From NCBI RefSeq assembly GCF_033807715.1, contig NC_084597.1, forward strand, positions 5,102,666 to 5,166,665: a stretch of DNA of 64,000 nucleotides, given 5' to 3'. The DNA is from Cololabis saira. Taxonomy: Eukaryota; Chordata; Actinopteri; Beloniformes; Belonidae. Shown here in pieces: positions 32,600-44,022 of the stretch. A program made the translations under genes and the position numbers. Numbering within the stretch: position 1 is the first letter of the stretch; each line of letters opens with the position of its first letter. The notes under the pieces were generated by a model. The model saw only the letters and a program-made list of their open reading frames with translations. It was not told where the DNA came from and made no database searches.

Positions 32600-33009
32600 T
32601 AGAAATGCACCAGACCAGCTTTTTTAATCTCAATACTAATGCTTGGCATTTGCATATTTGTTGGTACCCAGCAGCAGTCTGACACTATTGAAAAATGAAC
32701 TGAATACCTTTGCAATGTGGGAGACCCGAAAGGCATCGGGTGGAATCTCAACATTGCATTCCAATCTCAATAAATTTGTAGGCCAAACAGGTAAGGTATA
32801 AATGTCATGAACTGGGTCGTTTTGCAAATTGAAGTAAGTAAAACACAGCAGCTGAAACCGAACATTCATACAAAACTAAATCTATGTCTTTATCATACAT
32901 CAGCAGCAAGTTTAAAGTGAACAGACTGGTTCATGGATTTCTTTCATCCACTTATTTTATGAACACTTGGACTGAAATCTGATCTAGATATTCGGTCGGA
33001 GCATCACTA
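32600..33009. mobile_element. Diverged relative of the TAGTGATGCACCG MITE family
   Basis: Left end tagaaatgcaccagacc and right end attcggtcggagcatcacta resemble the ends at 42069-42576. Internal sequence (gtaaaacacagcagctgaa, atacatcagcagcaag) also occurs just left of that copy (41900-41982). No target duplication was found. Confidence 0.5.
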
Positions 33010-33029
33010 GTCCTGGTATCTCTACAAAA

Positions 33030-34503
33030 CGTGGGAGGGATGGATGGATGGATGGATGGATGGATGGATGGATGGATGGATGGATGGATGGATGGATGGA
33101 TGGATGGATGGATGGATGGATGGATGGATGGATGGATGGATGGATGGATGGACGGACGGATGGATGCATGGATGGATGGATGGATGGATGGATGGATGGA
33201 TGGATGGATGGACGGACGGATGGATGCATGGGTGGATGGATGGATGCATGGATTGATGGATGGATGGATGGATGGACGGACGGACGGATGCATGGATGGG
33301 TGGAGGATGGATGGATGGATGGATGGATGGATGGATGATTGAGGGACGGATGGATGGATGCATGGATGGATGGATGGATGCATGGATGCATGGACGGACG
33401 GACGGATGCATGGATGGGTGGAGGATGGATGGATGGATGATGGATGGATGATTGGTGGATGGATGGATGGATGGATGGATGGACGGACGGACAGACGGAT
33501 GGATGGATGACGGATGGATGGATGGATGGATGATTGAGGGATGGATGGATGGATGATTGAGGGATGGATGGATGATTGAGGGATGGATGGATGGATGGAT
33601 GATTGAGGGATGGATGGATGGATGATTGAGGGATGGATGCATGGATGGATGGATGATTGAGGGATGGATGGATGGATGGATGGATGCATGGATGGATGGA
33701 TGGATGGATGGATGGATGGATGATGGATGGATGATTGAGGGATGGATGGATGGATGATTGAGGGATGGATGCATGGATGGATGGATGATTGAGGGATGGA
33801 TGGATGGATGGATGCATGGATGGATGGATGGATGATTGAGGGATGGATGCATGGATGGATGGATGATTGAGGGATGGATGGATGGATGGATGCATGGATG
33901 GATGGATGGATGATTGGTGGATGGATGGATGGATGGATGGATGGATGGATGGACGGACGGACGGATGGATGGATGGATGATTGAGGGATGGATGGATGGA
34001 TGATTGAGGGATGGATGGATGGATGATTGAGGGATGGATGGAAGGATGGATGATGGATGGATGGATGGATGGATGCATAGATGGATGGATGAATGGATGG
34101 ATGGATGATGGATGGATGGATGGATGCATAGATGGATGGATGAATGGATGGATGGATGATGGATGGATGATGGATGGATGGATGATGGATGGATGGATGG
34201 ATGGATGCATAGATGGATGGATGGATGGATGGATGGATGATGGATGGATGGATGGATGGATGATGGATGGATGGATGGATGAACGATGATGGATGGATGG
34301 AGGATGGAAGGATGGATGGATGATGAATGGATGGATGGAAGGATGGATGGATGGATGCATAGATGGATGGATGGATGGATGGAAGGATGGATGGATGCAT
34401 GGATGGATGGATGGATGATGAATGGATGGATGGATGGATGGATGGATGCATGGATGGATGGATGGATGATGAATGGATGGATGGATGGATGGATGGATGG
34501 ATA
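33030..34503. repeat. (GGAT)n array, ~1.47 kb, with variant blocks
   Basis: Tetranucleotide ggat/tgga throughout, with recurring variants gacggacgga, gatgcatgg, gattgaggga and gatgatgg that form blocks repeated over tens to hundreds of bases. Every frame lacks stops, so the open frames of over 500 codons on the minus strand are artefacts. The same tetranucleotide ends the Rex3-like LINEs at 49342 and 57666, so a LINE tail is one possible seed. Confidence 0.95.
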
Positions 34504-35196
34504 TATTTGCTCCACCAGGGCTGTAAATCTGCACCTGCCCCTCGTGTCGTCTTTGTTCCCTCCACCAGCGACTGCGGCGCGTTCATCAAACAAATGTTAA
34601 AATAAGTACCACCTCGCTGGTTTTTGACATTCTACAACAGAGCTGACATTCTATGAAGCACAGTAGGTTGCCACTAGGTTACCATGGCGATACAGTGATG
34701 GATGAAAAAAACAGAAAAACACCGGCAGCGGGTTTATGTCTTATCTTTTTATATATAAAAACAGTGACATTACAGGGACTAAAAGATGTTCAGAGTCAGA
34801 AGAAAACTGCAAAAATTATTATTTATTAAAACTAAATCAATCTATACACATAAAAACCACCAACAATGTCAGAATTCTGGGTGTAGTGATGGACTCAGAC
34901 CTGAATCTGGCAAAAGACATGAAGGCAATAACAAAGTCCGCCTACGACCACCTTAAGAACAGACCCAATGTCTCAGCAAGACCTGGAGACACTAGTCCAT
35001 CATCCATCTTTAGTAGCTTGATTATTGTAACAGCATCTTTACAGTCCACCTTAATAGTCAGTTAGACAACTGCAGCTCATCCACAACTCTGCTGCTCCAG
35101 TCCTCACTAGGACCAGAAACCTGGACCACATCGATCCACATTAGTCCAGCTCTGAGGTCTTTACACCAGCTGCCTGTCCCTCAGGGGACAGACTCT

Positions 35197-35718
35197 AAAG
35201 TTCTGGTGCTGATCTATAAAGTTCTGGTTCTAGTCTATAAAGTTCGGGTGCTGATCTATAAAGTTCTGGTGCTGATTTATACAATTCTGGTGCTGATCTA
35301 TAACGTTCTGGTGCTGATCTATAAAGTTCTGGTGCTGATCTATACAGTTCTGATGCTGATCTCTAAAGTTCTGGTGCTGATCTATAAAGTTTGCTGATCT
35401 ATAAAGTTCTGGTGCTGATCTATAACGTTCTGGTGCTGATCTATACAGTTCTGATGCTGACCTACAAAGTTCTGGTGCTGATCTATAACGTTCTGGTGCT
35501 GATCTCTAAAGTTCTGGTGCTGATCTCTAAAGTTCTGGTGCTGATCTCTAAAGTTCTGGTGCTGATCTATAAAGTTCTGGTGCTGATCTATAAAGTTCTG
35601 GTGCTATTCTATTAAGTTCTGGTGCTGATCTATACAATTCTGGTTCTGATCTATACAATTCTGGTGCTGATCTATAAAGTTCTGGTTCTGGTCTATACAG
35701 TTCTTATGCTGATCTATA
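35197..35718 (+). repeat. 21-bp coding minisatellite, about 24 units (KVLVLIY)
   Basis: Units read aaagttctggtgctgatcta-t with single-base variants. At 21 bp the unit is in frame and encodes the heptapeptide KVLVLIY, which corresponds to the fKvLlLvYKaL stretch of the L2 C-terminal region. One partial unit interrupts the run near 35388. Confidence 0.92.
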
Positions 35719-35938
35719 GAGATCTGGATGGTCCAGGACCAGAAGAGACCAGGGCCCTCCCTCTTCCAGACCCCTCAGGTAATCTGGATCCAGTTTTTTT
35801 TTTTTTTCTAAACTTTTTTTACCCGTTTTTTTCCCCCATTTCATCACCCAGTGCTCCTACCTAAGTGACAGTCCTGGGCATTGCCATCCTCTAACAACCC
35901 CGGGAGGGCCCAGCACTGAGCTCAGGTCTCCTCCTTAA

Positions 35939-36878
35939 AGGTATTGTGACATAATTTTTAAAATGCTTTTAACACTATTAAAAGTCTTGGCCAATATCCC
36001 TCAAAAGGTATAACAAGAAAAACTTCACTCCAGTACTCCATGCCTGGCTTTTGCGCAGTGAAAAACGCGTCCTTTTCCCCCTTTCCTGTCAATCATTGCC
36101 CCGCTCCTCCTCCCAACCTCCTCCAACCCAACTGCTACACACTTCTGCCGTCTCCACACACACGCATGCACACCGAACCACAAACACCCACACACACAGC
36201 CCAGACAGGGCGACTACAGCCCGGGGATGAAGTCCGTGACCAGAGGACTGGAAGGCAGCACCGTAGCTCCCCGCAAGCAATACGCTAACAGCGGCGTCGG
36301 AGAGTTAAGCCTGGAGCGACAGGCTAAGCATGCACGGAAAAGCAGCACGGCGAAGCAGTCCACCGCAAACAATCATAAAAATAAAGGCATGCGAAGCAGC
36401 AGTGTCCCCTTATCTTAAGTCCAGTCAGTGGCCGCGGGTCTTCTTAGCAGTTTTCCTCCGGTGATGAGAACAAAAGAGGCTCTAAACAGCTCCGTGTTAA
36501 GCCTGATTTATGGTTCCGCGTTAAATCGACGCAGAGCCTACGCCGTAGGGTTCAGCGTACGGTGCGCGTCGCCGCGTAACCCTACGCCGTAGGCTCTGCG
36601 TCGGTGTAACGCGGAACCATAAATCAGCCTTTATGGTGCGCTGGAGAGGAGAGGAGGCAGGGAGCTGGGTGGAGGGGGCGGTGATTTAGCGGACCGTTAC
36701 GTAACGGTCCGCCACCCAACCAGATGCGCCGTTTTTGCATAATTGTATGGAAAATCCCAGAAAGCACACAATACACTGAATGTTAAAAGTTCGTTTTTTT
36801 TTGGGTGTAATTGATGTCAAGACACCCAACAAAACACAAAAAAATCAAGAAAAATGTGTTTTTTATGTCACAATCCCT
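35939..36878. mobile_element. piggyBac-like MITE, AGG(T/G)ATTGTGACAT ends, inside the SINE
   Basis: Ends aggtattgtgacataa and ttatgtcacaatccct are inverted repeats flanked by TTAA on each side (35935-35938, 36879-36882). Outside, SINE sequence rejoins (ggtctcctcc / cctgagcagg). It carries a nested Harbinger-type MITE at 36500-36630. No coding sequence recognised. Confidence 0.82.
36500..36630. mobile_element. PIF/Harbinger-type MITE, almost perfect inverted repeat, 131 bp
   Basis: Reads agcctgatttatggttccgc ... gcggaaccataaatcagcct. Each arm is about 55 bp, including gacgcagagcctacgccgta and its complement. It is flanked by TTA (36497-36499, 36631-36633), the 3-bp target typical of PIF/Harbinger. 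A longer copy is at 43547-43711. Confidence 0.9.
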
Positions 36879-37440
36879 TTAACCTGAGCAGGCCGCATCT
36901 TTTCACCAGACAGGGTGGGGTTTCTCCCCACCCCATCTGTTCTTCTTGTGAGGGTAGCTCACATTAGCTACCCAAGGGAACACGGGGAGAACATGCAAAC
37001 TCCACCCAGGGTGTGGAGCTGAAGTCAGGGGGAACTAACACGCACTTGAACACCCACAGCGTCCCCGGCCGGAATTGAACCCAGGACCTTCTTGCTGTGA
37101 GACGGCTGCACTACCTGCTGCACCACCGTGCCCCCCTGGATCAAGTTTTTATCAGTTCCCAGAGCTGTGTTCAACTTCTATGGTCCACATGTCTGGAACA
37201 AACTCCCAGGATGCATAAGATCAGCTGAAACACTCAGGTTATTCAAGTCCAGGTTGAAGACTTTCTGTTCTCAGCTGCACCTGAACAAAGCTCTAAATCT
37301 GCACTACAAAAATCCAATTTTTATCTATTGTTTTTTTTTTAATTAAAAAAAAAATCATGATTTTTGTTTGTTTTAAAGCACTTTGAATCACCTTGTTGCT
37401 ACAGAAATAAACTTGCTGTGCCTAAACTGAACATGAAAAG

Positions 37441-38122
37441 GTATCTAACTATGGTCAGTCTGGTGGCTGTTGGCGGATGATGAGACACCTGTGACAATCT
37501 TTTGTTCTGTGTGCCAACAAATACAAGGAGGATACGGCTGCTATGAAGGCAGTTAGGAGCCCGATGACAGCGCAGATGGGGAAGAGAACCTTTCCCCTCG
37601 CTGTCATAACACGTTGAAAGATGATTGTGCAGAAAAATACACAGCAGAATCCTTATAATTTTATTCTGAGAACTGCATGATTGGTTGCGACTGGCTTGTC
37701 TATTCCAGACCGGTCCAGGTCCTGAAAGGCAAGTTATGCAAGTGATCCATCCATCACAGCTATACGGCCGCATGAATGCGCTACACCTTAATCATTTAAG
37801 TCCCTCGTATCACCAGAGGTAATGTTACAGGTATCAAGGCGAGCACACGGATAATGGAAGCAGCTGCATAATGAAACAGACCTATGGAGATGGAGCGGCA
37901 TCAACACAATCTGCATCGCTAAAAATTACACTTGAGGGTTTGCCTGGAATGGCAGACTCAAAAACTGCACAAGTGCAAGCACACAAAGTCATAGATAGTG
38001 GAGAATTGAGATTATACAACCTGCGACTATGCATCAAACAAATTTATACAACACAGAATATGATCTGAGGAAGCTGTCATTTATAGTCTGAGGTGGCAAG
38101 AAAATGGTCAACAACAAAGCCT
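37441..38122. other. No recognised feature
   Basis: A 124-codon minus-strand open frame (37399-37773) has no recognised domain and overlaps the LINE end. Probably unique intron-like sequence. Confidence 0.35.
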
Positions 38123-38130
38123 GTTATAAG

Positions 38131-38887
38131 CAGTACTGGAGTTGAGGGGGGATGAGGGGGGACGGCATCCCCCCCAGAAATAAAAACGGTCCAAATCATC
38201 CCCCTGTAAAACTGCCATCCCCCCTTTCCATCCCTTATGTCATGAAATCAATGAATGTGGTTTTACTGATATTTCAACATTTAGAGTCATCACCAGAAAA
38301 ATAACACCAGAAAAATAACTTATTTGACAATTTTCACCTGTTTCAAGTAAATTTTCACTTGAAATAAGTAGGAAAATCTGCCAGTGGGACAAGATTTATC
38401 TTCTCATTACAAGCAAAACAAATCTCGTTCCAATGGCAGATTTTTCTACTTATTTCAAGTGAAAATCTACTTGAAACAGGTGAAAATTGACGTTTTTTCC
38501 AATGATGAGTCTTGTTTTAAGTGTAATGAGATTTTTAACTTTTTTTTTTTTAACTAGAAATAAGACAAATATTCTTGTTAACGTTTTGAGTTTTTGCAGT
38601 GATCCATGTTACTTATCCTGTGAAGGACAGAGTCATATTGATAAGTTCAGAAAAGTGTTTTTTATTGTTGTGTTTTGATGTATTTGATGTAAGCCCAGTG
38701 GATATTTAAAGCTTACAGAAGGCTGCATTTAACTGCTGCTATGTCATTCCTGCAGTATTTCTGCAGGTGTTTTGGTCAGTGCTATTATTTGTAATATATT
38801 ATATTATTTGTAATCAGCACAAATTATCTGTCCCCATATGATAAAATCCACCATCCCTCCTGATTTGTTTTTACAACTCGAGTACTG
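38131..38887. mobile_element. hAT-like MITE, CAGTACTGGAGTTGAG ends (copy 2)
   Basis: Same family and orientation as 19875-20620 and highly similar over its length. Exact 8-bp duplication gttataag (38123-38130, 38888-38895). Begins cagtactggagttgaggg and ends acaactcgagtactg. Confidence 0.9.
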
Positions 38888-38996
38888 GTTATAAGGTGAC
38901 GAGTACCGATGGAATACATTTATTTTGGCACATGCATGTGTATATGTTAGTGGGGCATCTGTTGACTCGGGCAAGCAAGCGGTAGAAACTCTCAAT

Positions 38997-39659
38997 GAGT
39001 GCGTTTACATGGGAAGTTTAATTCCTCTTTAATTCATAATTAAAATTAAATCCGATTTAAAATGAGTAAAAATTACCGTGTAAACACCTAATTCCCAATG
39101 AAAATGGCCATTCCGAATTAAACTTACTTCTGAAGTAAGTGGCTGGTTTATTCCGATTTTAAATCCGAATAGAATAATTCCAGATCATGTATTCACTCAT
39201 TCATCTTTAAATTAATTCCGGTCTTTCTTTCTGCTCGTTCCCTCATTATATATTATATCGCTTATATTCCGCGCTGGGCAGGTTTTCCAAACAAAGTTTC
39301 AAGATGGCAGCACGCAGTAAACGGTGGTCAAGAGCAGAGACCATTTATTTAATAAATAGCTTGGAGGACCTGGAAATAATTAAAAGAACAGATGGCAGGA
39401 AAAAAAAAATTGTGAGCTTTTCAAAGTTGTAGCGGCTAAGTTTGTTTTTCTTCCGGTAGATGGAACTTCCGGTCCGCCCCCCCTATCCAATCAGAACCTT
39501 CCCAACCCCCAGACCTTAAGAGGAATTGGATCAAGCCGATCAAACGTGTTTTCCATGTAAACCTCAATTTGGAATTACTATTTCCATGTAAACTCGAAGG
39601 AAAATAGTTTAATTCGGAATAATTAATTTTGAATTAAAAAACATCATGTAACTGTGGCC
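38997..39659. mobile_element. MITE with TTTACATG-type ends carrying a Myb/SANT remnant
   Basis: The left end gagtgcgtttacatggg is matched by catcatgtaactgtggcc at the right. AAT occurs on both sides (38994-38996, 39660-39662), a possible 3-bp duplication. The interior is rich in taattcaaaatt-type repeats and contains a short coding remnant at 39304-39432, pointing to a Harbinger-related parent. Confidence 0.6.
39304..39432 (+). pseudogene. Myb/SANT-like N-terminal fragment of a Harbinger-type accessory protein
   Basis: From the ATG it reads MAARSKRWSRAETIYLINSL and EDLEIIKRTDGRKKK. The spaced tryptophan and the acidic turn look like the first helices of the Myb/SANT-like domain coded by PIF/Harbinger elements. 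A frame change at the following A-run gives CELFKVVAAKFVF, the natural continuation. It is therefore a decayed fragment. Confidence 0.55.
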
Positions 39660-39662
39660 AAT

Positions 39663-40432
39663 AAACTCCACATGCTTGTCTTAATTGCATTCTGTGGTGC
39701 TTGAAATATTCAGATTTGCTTTTCTGGATGCACGACTGTACACTGAAAAAAATGCGGAGTGCGATTTACTTAAAAAAACCTCAGTAACAATTTCCATACA
39801 GAAATTCCTAGTAAATTTAACTAAGGCTATTCTCAAGTAAAGTCTACATACCGATAAGTATTAAGTTTAACCAAGTAAGTACAGTAAAGTAAAGTTTACT
39901 AGCAAATTTCTGTTTTCATGAGTAAATTTTACTCATTCTCCTTCAGCAAAATTTACTCTTAGATTACCACTGCATTTACTTAAAAATTTCTATTAAAAAA
40001 ACACTTGTTTTTTTTTTTTTAAAGCTTTTAATTGGCTGGACCTAGTTCTTATTTTTAGCATTATTTCAGTAACATTTACTTGAAAAAAACTCAATTTCCA
40101 CACAGAAATTCTTTGTAATTTTTACTCTGGAAATTCTAAAGTAAAGTTAAAGTAAGAGTAAGAAACACAAAACATGAAATAACTTTTTAAACAGCACCTT
40201 TATTTGCCAACACTGGTGCAAGAGGTCATTGCTTACAGTTTTCCAACATACTGACCTCGGCTGGCATTATAACGGATGTCGTTTGAGAATCGGTTTTTGA
40301 TGAGGAAAAGGGAAGATTAATTTGGCACTTATTGTTTTTATTCAAGAGGCAAATAAACTGCATTTAAGCAGGGCTTTCTTATTATCTCACTGACTATGTC
40401 ACACCCATCACCTATAATTTATATGACATTTT
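39663..40432. other. A/T-rich DNA with internal near-repeats
   Basis: Between about 39745 and 40160 the motifs cagtaacaatttcca, cacagaaattc and agtaaatttaac recur imperfectly, beginning cactgaaaaaaatgc. It is probably an old MITE whose ends I could not fix. Confidence 0.35.
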
Positions 40433-40440
40433 ATACACAG

Positions 40441-41092
40441 TAGGGCTGGGCGATATATCAAGATTTTAATATATATCGATATATTTTCAAACGTGATATG
40501 GTACGAGACAATATCATTTATATCGATTACATTTTTTTTTTTTTTTTTTTTATGATTTTGATATAGTTTGTTTTGTGACAAATTGACTTGGAATGTTTTA
40601 TTTGAGATTTGCACAAATGTTTTGTTATTTGCACAACTGTCAACCTCAGTGGAAAAGTCTGCCTGTTACTGTCTACATTGTATTAATTGCACAGTGTATT
40701 TTAATTTAATTGTTATGCAGGAAAGGGATATTTGTTTTATTTTATTCAAGAAGCATTTTTATTCTATATATGCAGGCAGTTTATTTTTATTTCATTTGAT
40801 TTATACATTTTGATATTGTGCAGACCTCTGTTAATAAAGGAACCTGTGTGACATTTGGCACGAGGCTTTGTATTAAAACTGACTGTTTTTTTAAGGGTTT
40901 GCCTCAGAAAAAAATGAAGCTAACAGAGATGCTAACAGAGATGCTAACAGAGATGCTAACAGAGATGCTATGCTATAATGCTTTGGGGGAAACCCCAATT
41001 ATGGCACAGAAAAAATATCGATATATATCGAGTATCGCCATTCAGCTAGAAAATATCGAGATATGACTTTTGGTCCATATCCCCCAGCCCTA
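40441..41092 (+). mobile_element. hAT-like MITE, TAGGGCTGGGCGATAT ends (copy 1)
   Basis: Begins tagggctgggcgatatatca and ends gtccatatcccccagcccta. Exact 8-bp duplication atacacag (40433-40440, 41093-41100). It includes four copies of the 12-mer gctaacagagat (40919-40966). The second copy, in opposite orientation, is at 54223-54850. Confidence 0.92.
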
Positions 41093-41100
41093 ATACACAG

Positions 41101-42060
41101 CATTCTTTTCTGTCTTACACACACATATAAGCAGTTCCATGCCTTTTTAACATGACATTTCCTGATTTGATACCCTGTGTGAATTGTGTGACAAGATGGG
41201 GCCAAAATACCATAAAGAGATGATTGTTTTGTTTTTGACCATTAATTTATGCTTTGTTCATAGTACCTAGTCTTACAGGCTATGATTGAAGCCCGTGACT
41301 TTATTCCAACCCTGTTTTCCAAAGACGGTCTCTCTTCCACGGCTTTGCGCTACCATACAAATGCAAATTTGGACACAAATTAAACTCAATGAGATCTGAA
41401 GCACTTTATTACCATATTAAATAGTGAACTCTACCATATCATCAGCTAACACTACCACGGACCCAAACTAACGCACCAAACTATTGCTGACATTTCCATT
41501 CTTACATTCTTGTCTCTGTCTTAGATAGCTGGCACTGATACCCGTTTTAGTCACAGTCCTGTTGCAAGGCTGAATTGGCACAGGTTATTAAAATTTTGCA
41601 TCGAGGAATGCTTAAGTACTGTGACAGATCATTTTACTCAGCGCTGGGATGATGTGGTACCAATGTCCTTCAAATATTAGCTGCTCGCACAGATTGACAG
41701 ATGCTTCCTGCCCCCCGAAAAATTGCCAGGCTGGTGTTTTTATGAGTTTATTTTATTTCTAATTATGCATTTCTTTCCCCGTCATATACTCTCTTCGAGT
41801 ATTCTGAAAAAGGCCTCTTTAGTGACTCGAGGAACTGGGTACTGAGTAACTGAATGGGTTTTTTTTTAATCTGCATTGAGATTCCAAATGAAATTGAAAT
41901 AAGTAAAACACAGCAGCTGAAACTGAACATTCATGAAAAAACTAAATCTATGTCTAAATCTATCATACATCAGCAGCAAGTTTTTTTTTTTTTTACTTGT
42001 CTGCACACATATTAATGATTGATACCATGACGGGACAAACCAAAAGGCATATATATGTGC
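41101..42060. other. Mostly unrecognised; short repeat near the right end
   Basis: Bases 41900-41982 match 32838-32912, next to the related MITE. The rest looks unique. Confidence 0.4.
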
Positions 42061-42068
42061 ATTATTAC

Positions 42069-42576
42069 TAGTGATGCACCGATTGTTCGGTAACCGAAAT
42101 TGTTCGGCCGAAAATGGCAAAAAAAAACACTTTCGGTGTTCGGTGGAATAAGTGGGAAAAAAAAACGAACAATTAATAACGCCGTTGTAAAATAAGGAAA
42201 TAGACTGGCCGCTCCGTCCCGTAACGTTGCGCACTACATAAATCGTTGGCCAACCAAAAACTAACCCCATAAGAATTTTACCTAATAGACTGGCCACTCC
42301 CGTAATAAATCGTTGGCCAACCAAAAACAACATAATGCTGGGAAATTAAAAAAAAAATATTTTTTTTTTATGTTCAATAAATGTTTTCTACCTTGTAATT
42401 TTGTAAACGATTTTTTTCTTTGAAAAGCATGCCTAAATCAAATGTATTTGATTTATGCAATGGTGAAAAATTGGCAAAATAAATGAAAAACTGCGAAGAA
42501 CCATGTTCGGTATTCGGCCAAGTGTTTATTATTATTTTCGGTTTCGGCCACAAATTTTCATTTCGGTGCATCACTA
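42069..42576 (-). mobile_element. hAT-like MITE, TAGTGATGCACCG ends (copy 2)
   Basis: Begins tagtgatgcaccgattgttc and ends tttcggtgcatcacta. Exact 8-bp duplication attattac (42061-42068, 42577-42584). Inverted relative to the copy nested at 7689-8278. Contains repeated cgttggccaaccaaaaac. Confidence 0.9.
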
Positions 42577-42588
42577 ATTATTACTATA

Positions 42589-42592
<4 letters not shown>

Positions 42593-42660
<68 letters not shown>
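42593..42660. repeat. (TA)n microsatellite
   Basis: About 68 bp of TA dinucleotide. Confidence 0.95.
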
Positions 42661-42662
<2 letters not shown>

Positions 42663-43139
42663 TCTCCTCCAGGTTCTACATCATTAGTGTTGTTGTCTTC
42701 TTGGTTTAGATCACACAATCAAATACGCCACAGCAAATTCGCTCCAACCTCCTACTTCTGCTCCAGGTGCTGGATTGTAGTGGAAAAGAAACCAGGCCAA
42801 GTTGAGTCGTGCAGAGTAGAGCCAGTTAGGTACTAGTGGAAAAAGTGCCTTTAGACAACCTGGGTGGAATCGGTTTAACATCTGAAGTGGAGAGATGCTC
42901 TGTCATCGTTTCATTGTTTGTCTTGTCTGTTTTGCACCATCTATCTCTGTGTTTTTTTGTTTTCTGCTGCTTTGGGTTTTTGATTCCAAGGAATATCCAG
43001 CCTGGCAGGCCTTTTCACTTTTAATAATGAACTCTTGTTTAAAACTCCTGCCTCGTGACCTCCTCCATTTGGGTCCTTAACTCCTACTTCTTGACAAGGA
43101 CAAATAAGTATTTTCATTTGAAGAAATACTGGATAACCA
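42661..43139. other. No recognised gene; short TE-like remnant
   Basis: The phrase ttaggtactagtggaaaa (42828-42845) resembles the remnant at 27913-27931. Small open frames are without recognised domains. Confidence 0.35.
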
Positions 43140-43147
43140 TTAGAAAT

Positions 43148-44014
43148 TAGGGCTGAACAATTTTTGAAAATAATCGAATTGCGATTTTTTTCCACAAATC
43201 TGTGGCTTTACCTCTTTAACTCGTCTACACACGAGTGTTATGGGTCGTTCTCTCTAGTCTGAACCCAATCACACGACACCAAACAGGGTTAAACTTTAGC
43301 CAAAATGAAGCGTAGTTTAATAGAAAAACACAAAAAAACTCACACGGGGAACAAAAAACCTTCCTCACAGGGAACTCAGAACTTCTTCACAAATAACTCA
43401 AAAATCACAGAGAGAAAAAAAAACACCAGCAAACTAACAAACAAACCAACAAAGCTCACAGACTTAACAAAACGAACCAGCAATGAACAACTCGCAGCCG
43501 CTCTTTAACTTCTCCTGATGAGCTGACGGGCTGCAGGTGTGGTTTAAGGCTGATTTATGGTCCCGCGTTACACCAACGCAGAGCCTATGCCGTAGGGTAC
43601 GCGGTACGCGCAACGTACGGCGTGCGTCGCCGCGTAACCTACGCCGTAGCCTACGGTGTACCCCACGGCGTAGGCTCTGTGTCGATTTAACGCGGAACCA
43701 TAATTCAGGCTTCACTGTCCGCCGGCGCGCGCCCGGCTCGTAATTGCCGGCGCGCGCAGCTCCTCGCCACGCCGACTCCGCGCTCATATATTTAATAAAT
43801 TGATAAAGCCCATATATCTATAAAGCCCCGCCGAGCCCTAACACTGAGGCCATGGTAGATAGGTTACACGCGGAAACGCGGCACTGTTGACTATTTTCCC
43901 TGCCGGCAACGTGACCAGATCACGTGACTGGTCAAATCGCAGCCTTTGCGGTTAGAAAATCTCGTTTTATCACATCGCGACATTATCGCAAATGCAATTA
44001 ATCGTTCAGCCATA
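43148..44014 (+). mobile_element. hAT-like MITE, TAGGGCTGAACAATTTTTGA ends (complete copy)
   Basis: Begins tagggctgaacaatttttga and ends gcaattaatcgttcagccata. Exact 8-bp duplication ttagaaat (43140-43147, 44015-44022). A partial copy is at 23844-24232. The centre is interrupted by a Harbinger-type MITE. Confidence 0.88.
43547..43711. mobile_element. PIF/Harbinger-type MITE (copy 2, 165 bp)
   Basis: Same inverted-repeat ends as 36500-36630: aggctgatttatggtcccgc and gcggaaccataattcaggct. The flanks tta (43544-43546) and tca differ at one base. The middle carries an additional tacgccgtagcctacggtgt-type repeat. Confidence 0.85.
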
Positions 44015-44022
44015 TTAGAAAT

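Larger units (their letters stand above)
35799..37135 (-). mobile_element. tRNA-derived SINE, split by a TTAA element
   Basis: On the minus strand it starts at 37135 with a head carrying a box A-like tggtgcagcagg and a box B-like gggttcaattcc. It continues through cggggagaacatgcaaactc-type sequence (complement) and ends in an A-rich tail (poly-T on the plus strand from 35794). A 15-bp duplication ctggatc(c/a)agttttt flanks it (35784-35798, 37136-37150). Removing the nested element leaves about 393 bp. Confidence 0.8.
34740..37440 (+). mobile_element. L2-like LINE fragment, split by a SINE
   Basis: The left part encodes SIHIKTTNNVRILGVVMDSD and ITKSAYDHLKN, matching the region after the RT domain in L2-type elements. 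It is followed by a coding minisatellite. The right part (37151-37440) encodes RAVFNFYGPHVWNKLPGCI and LFKSRLKTF, the usual L2 C-terminus, then gcactttgaatcaccttg and aataaac. The SINE at 35799-37135 separates the two. The coding sequence is frameshifted and dead. Confidence 0.8.

Noticed and set aside
32952..34593. Three overlapping minus-strand frames of over 500 codons rich in His-Pro-Ser-Ile
   Set aside because: Pure products of the GGAT array; no start context, no non-repeat domain.
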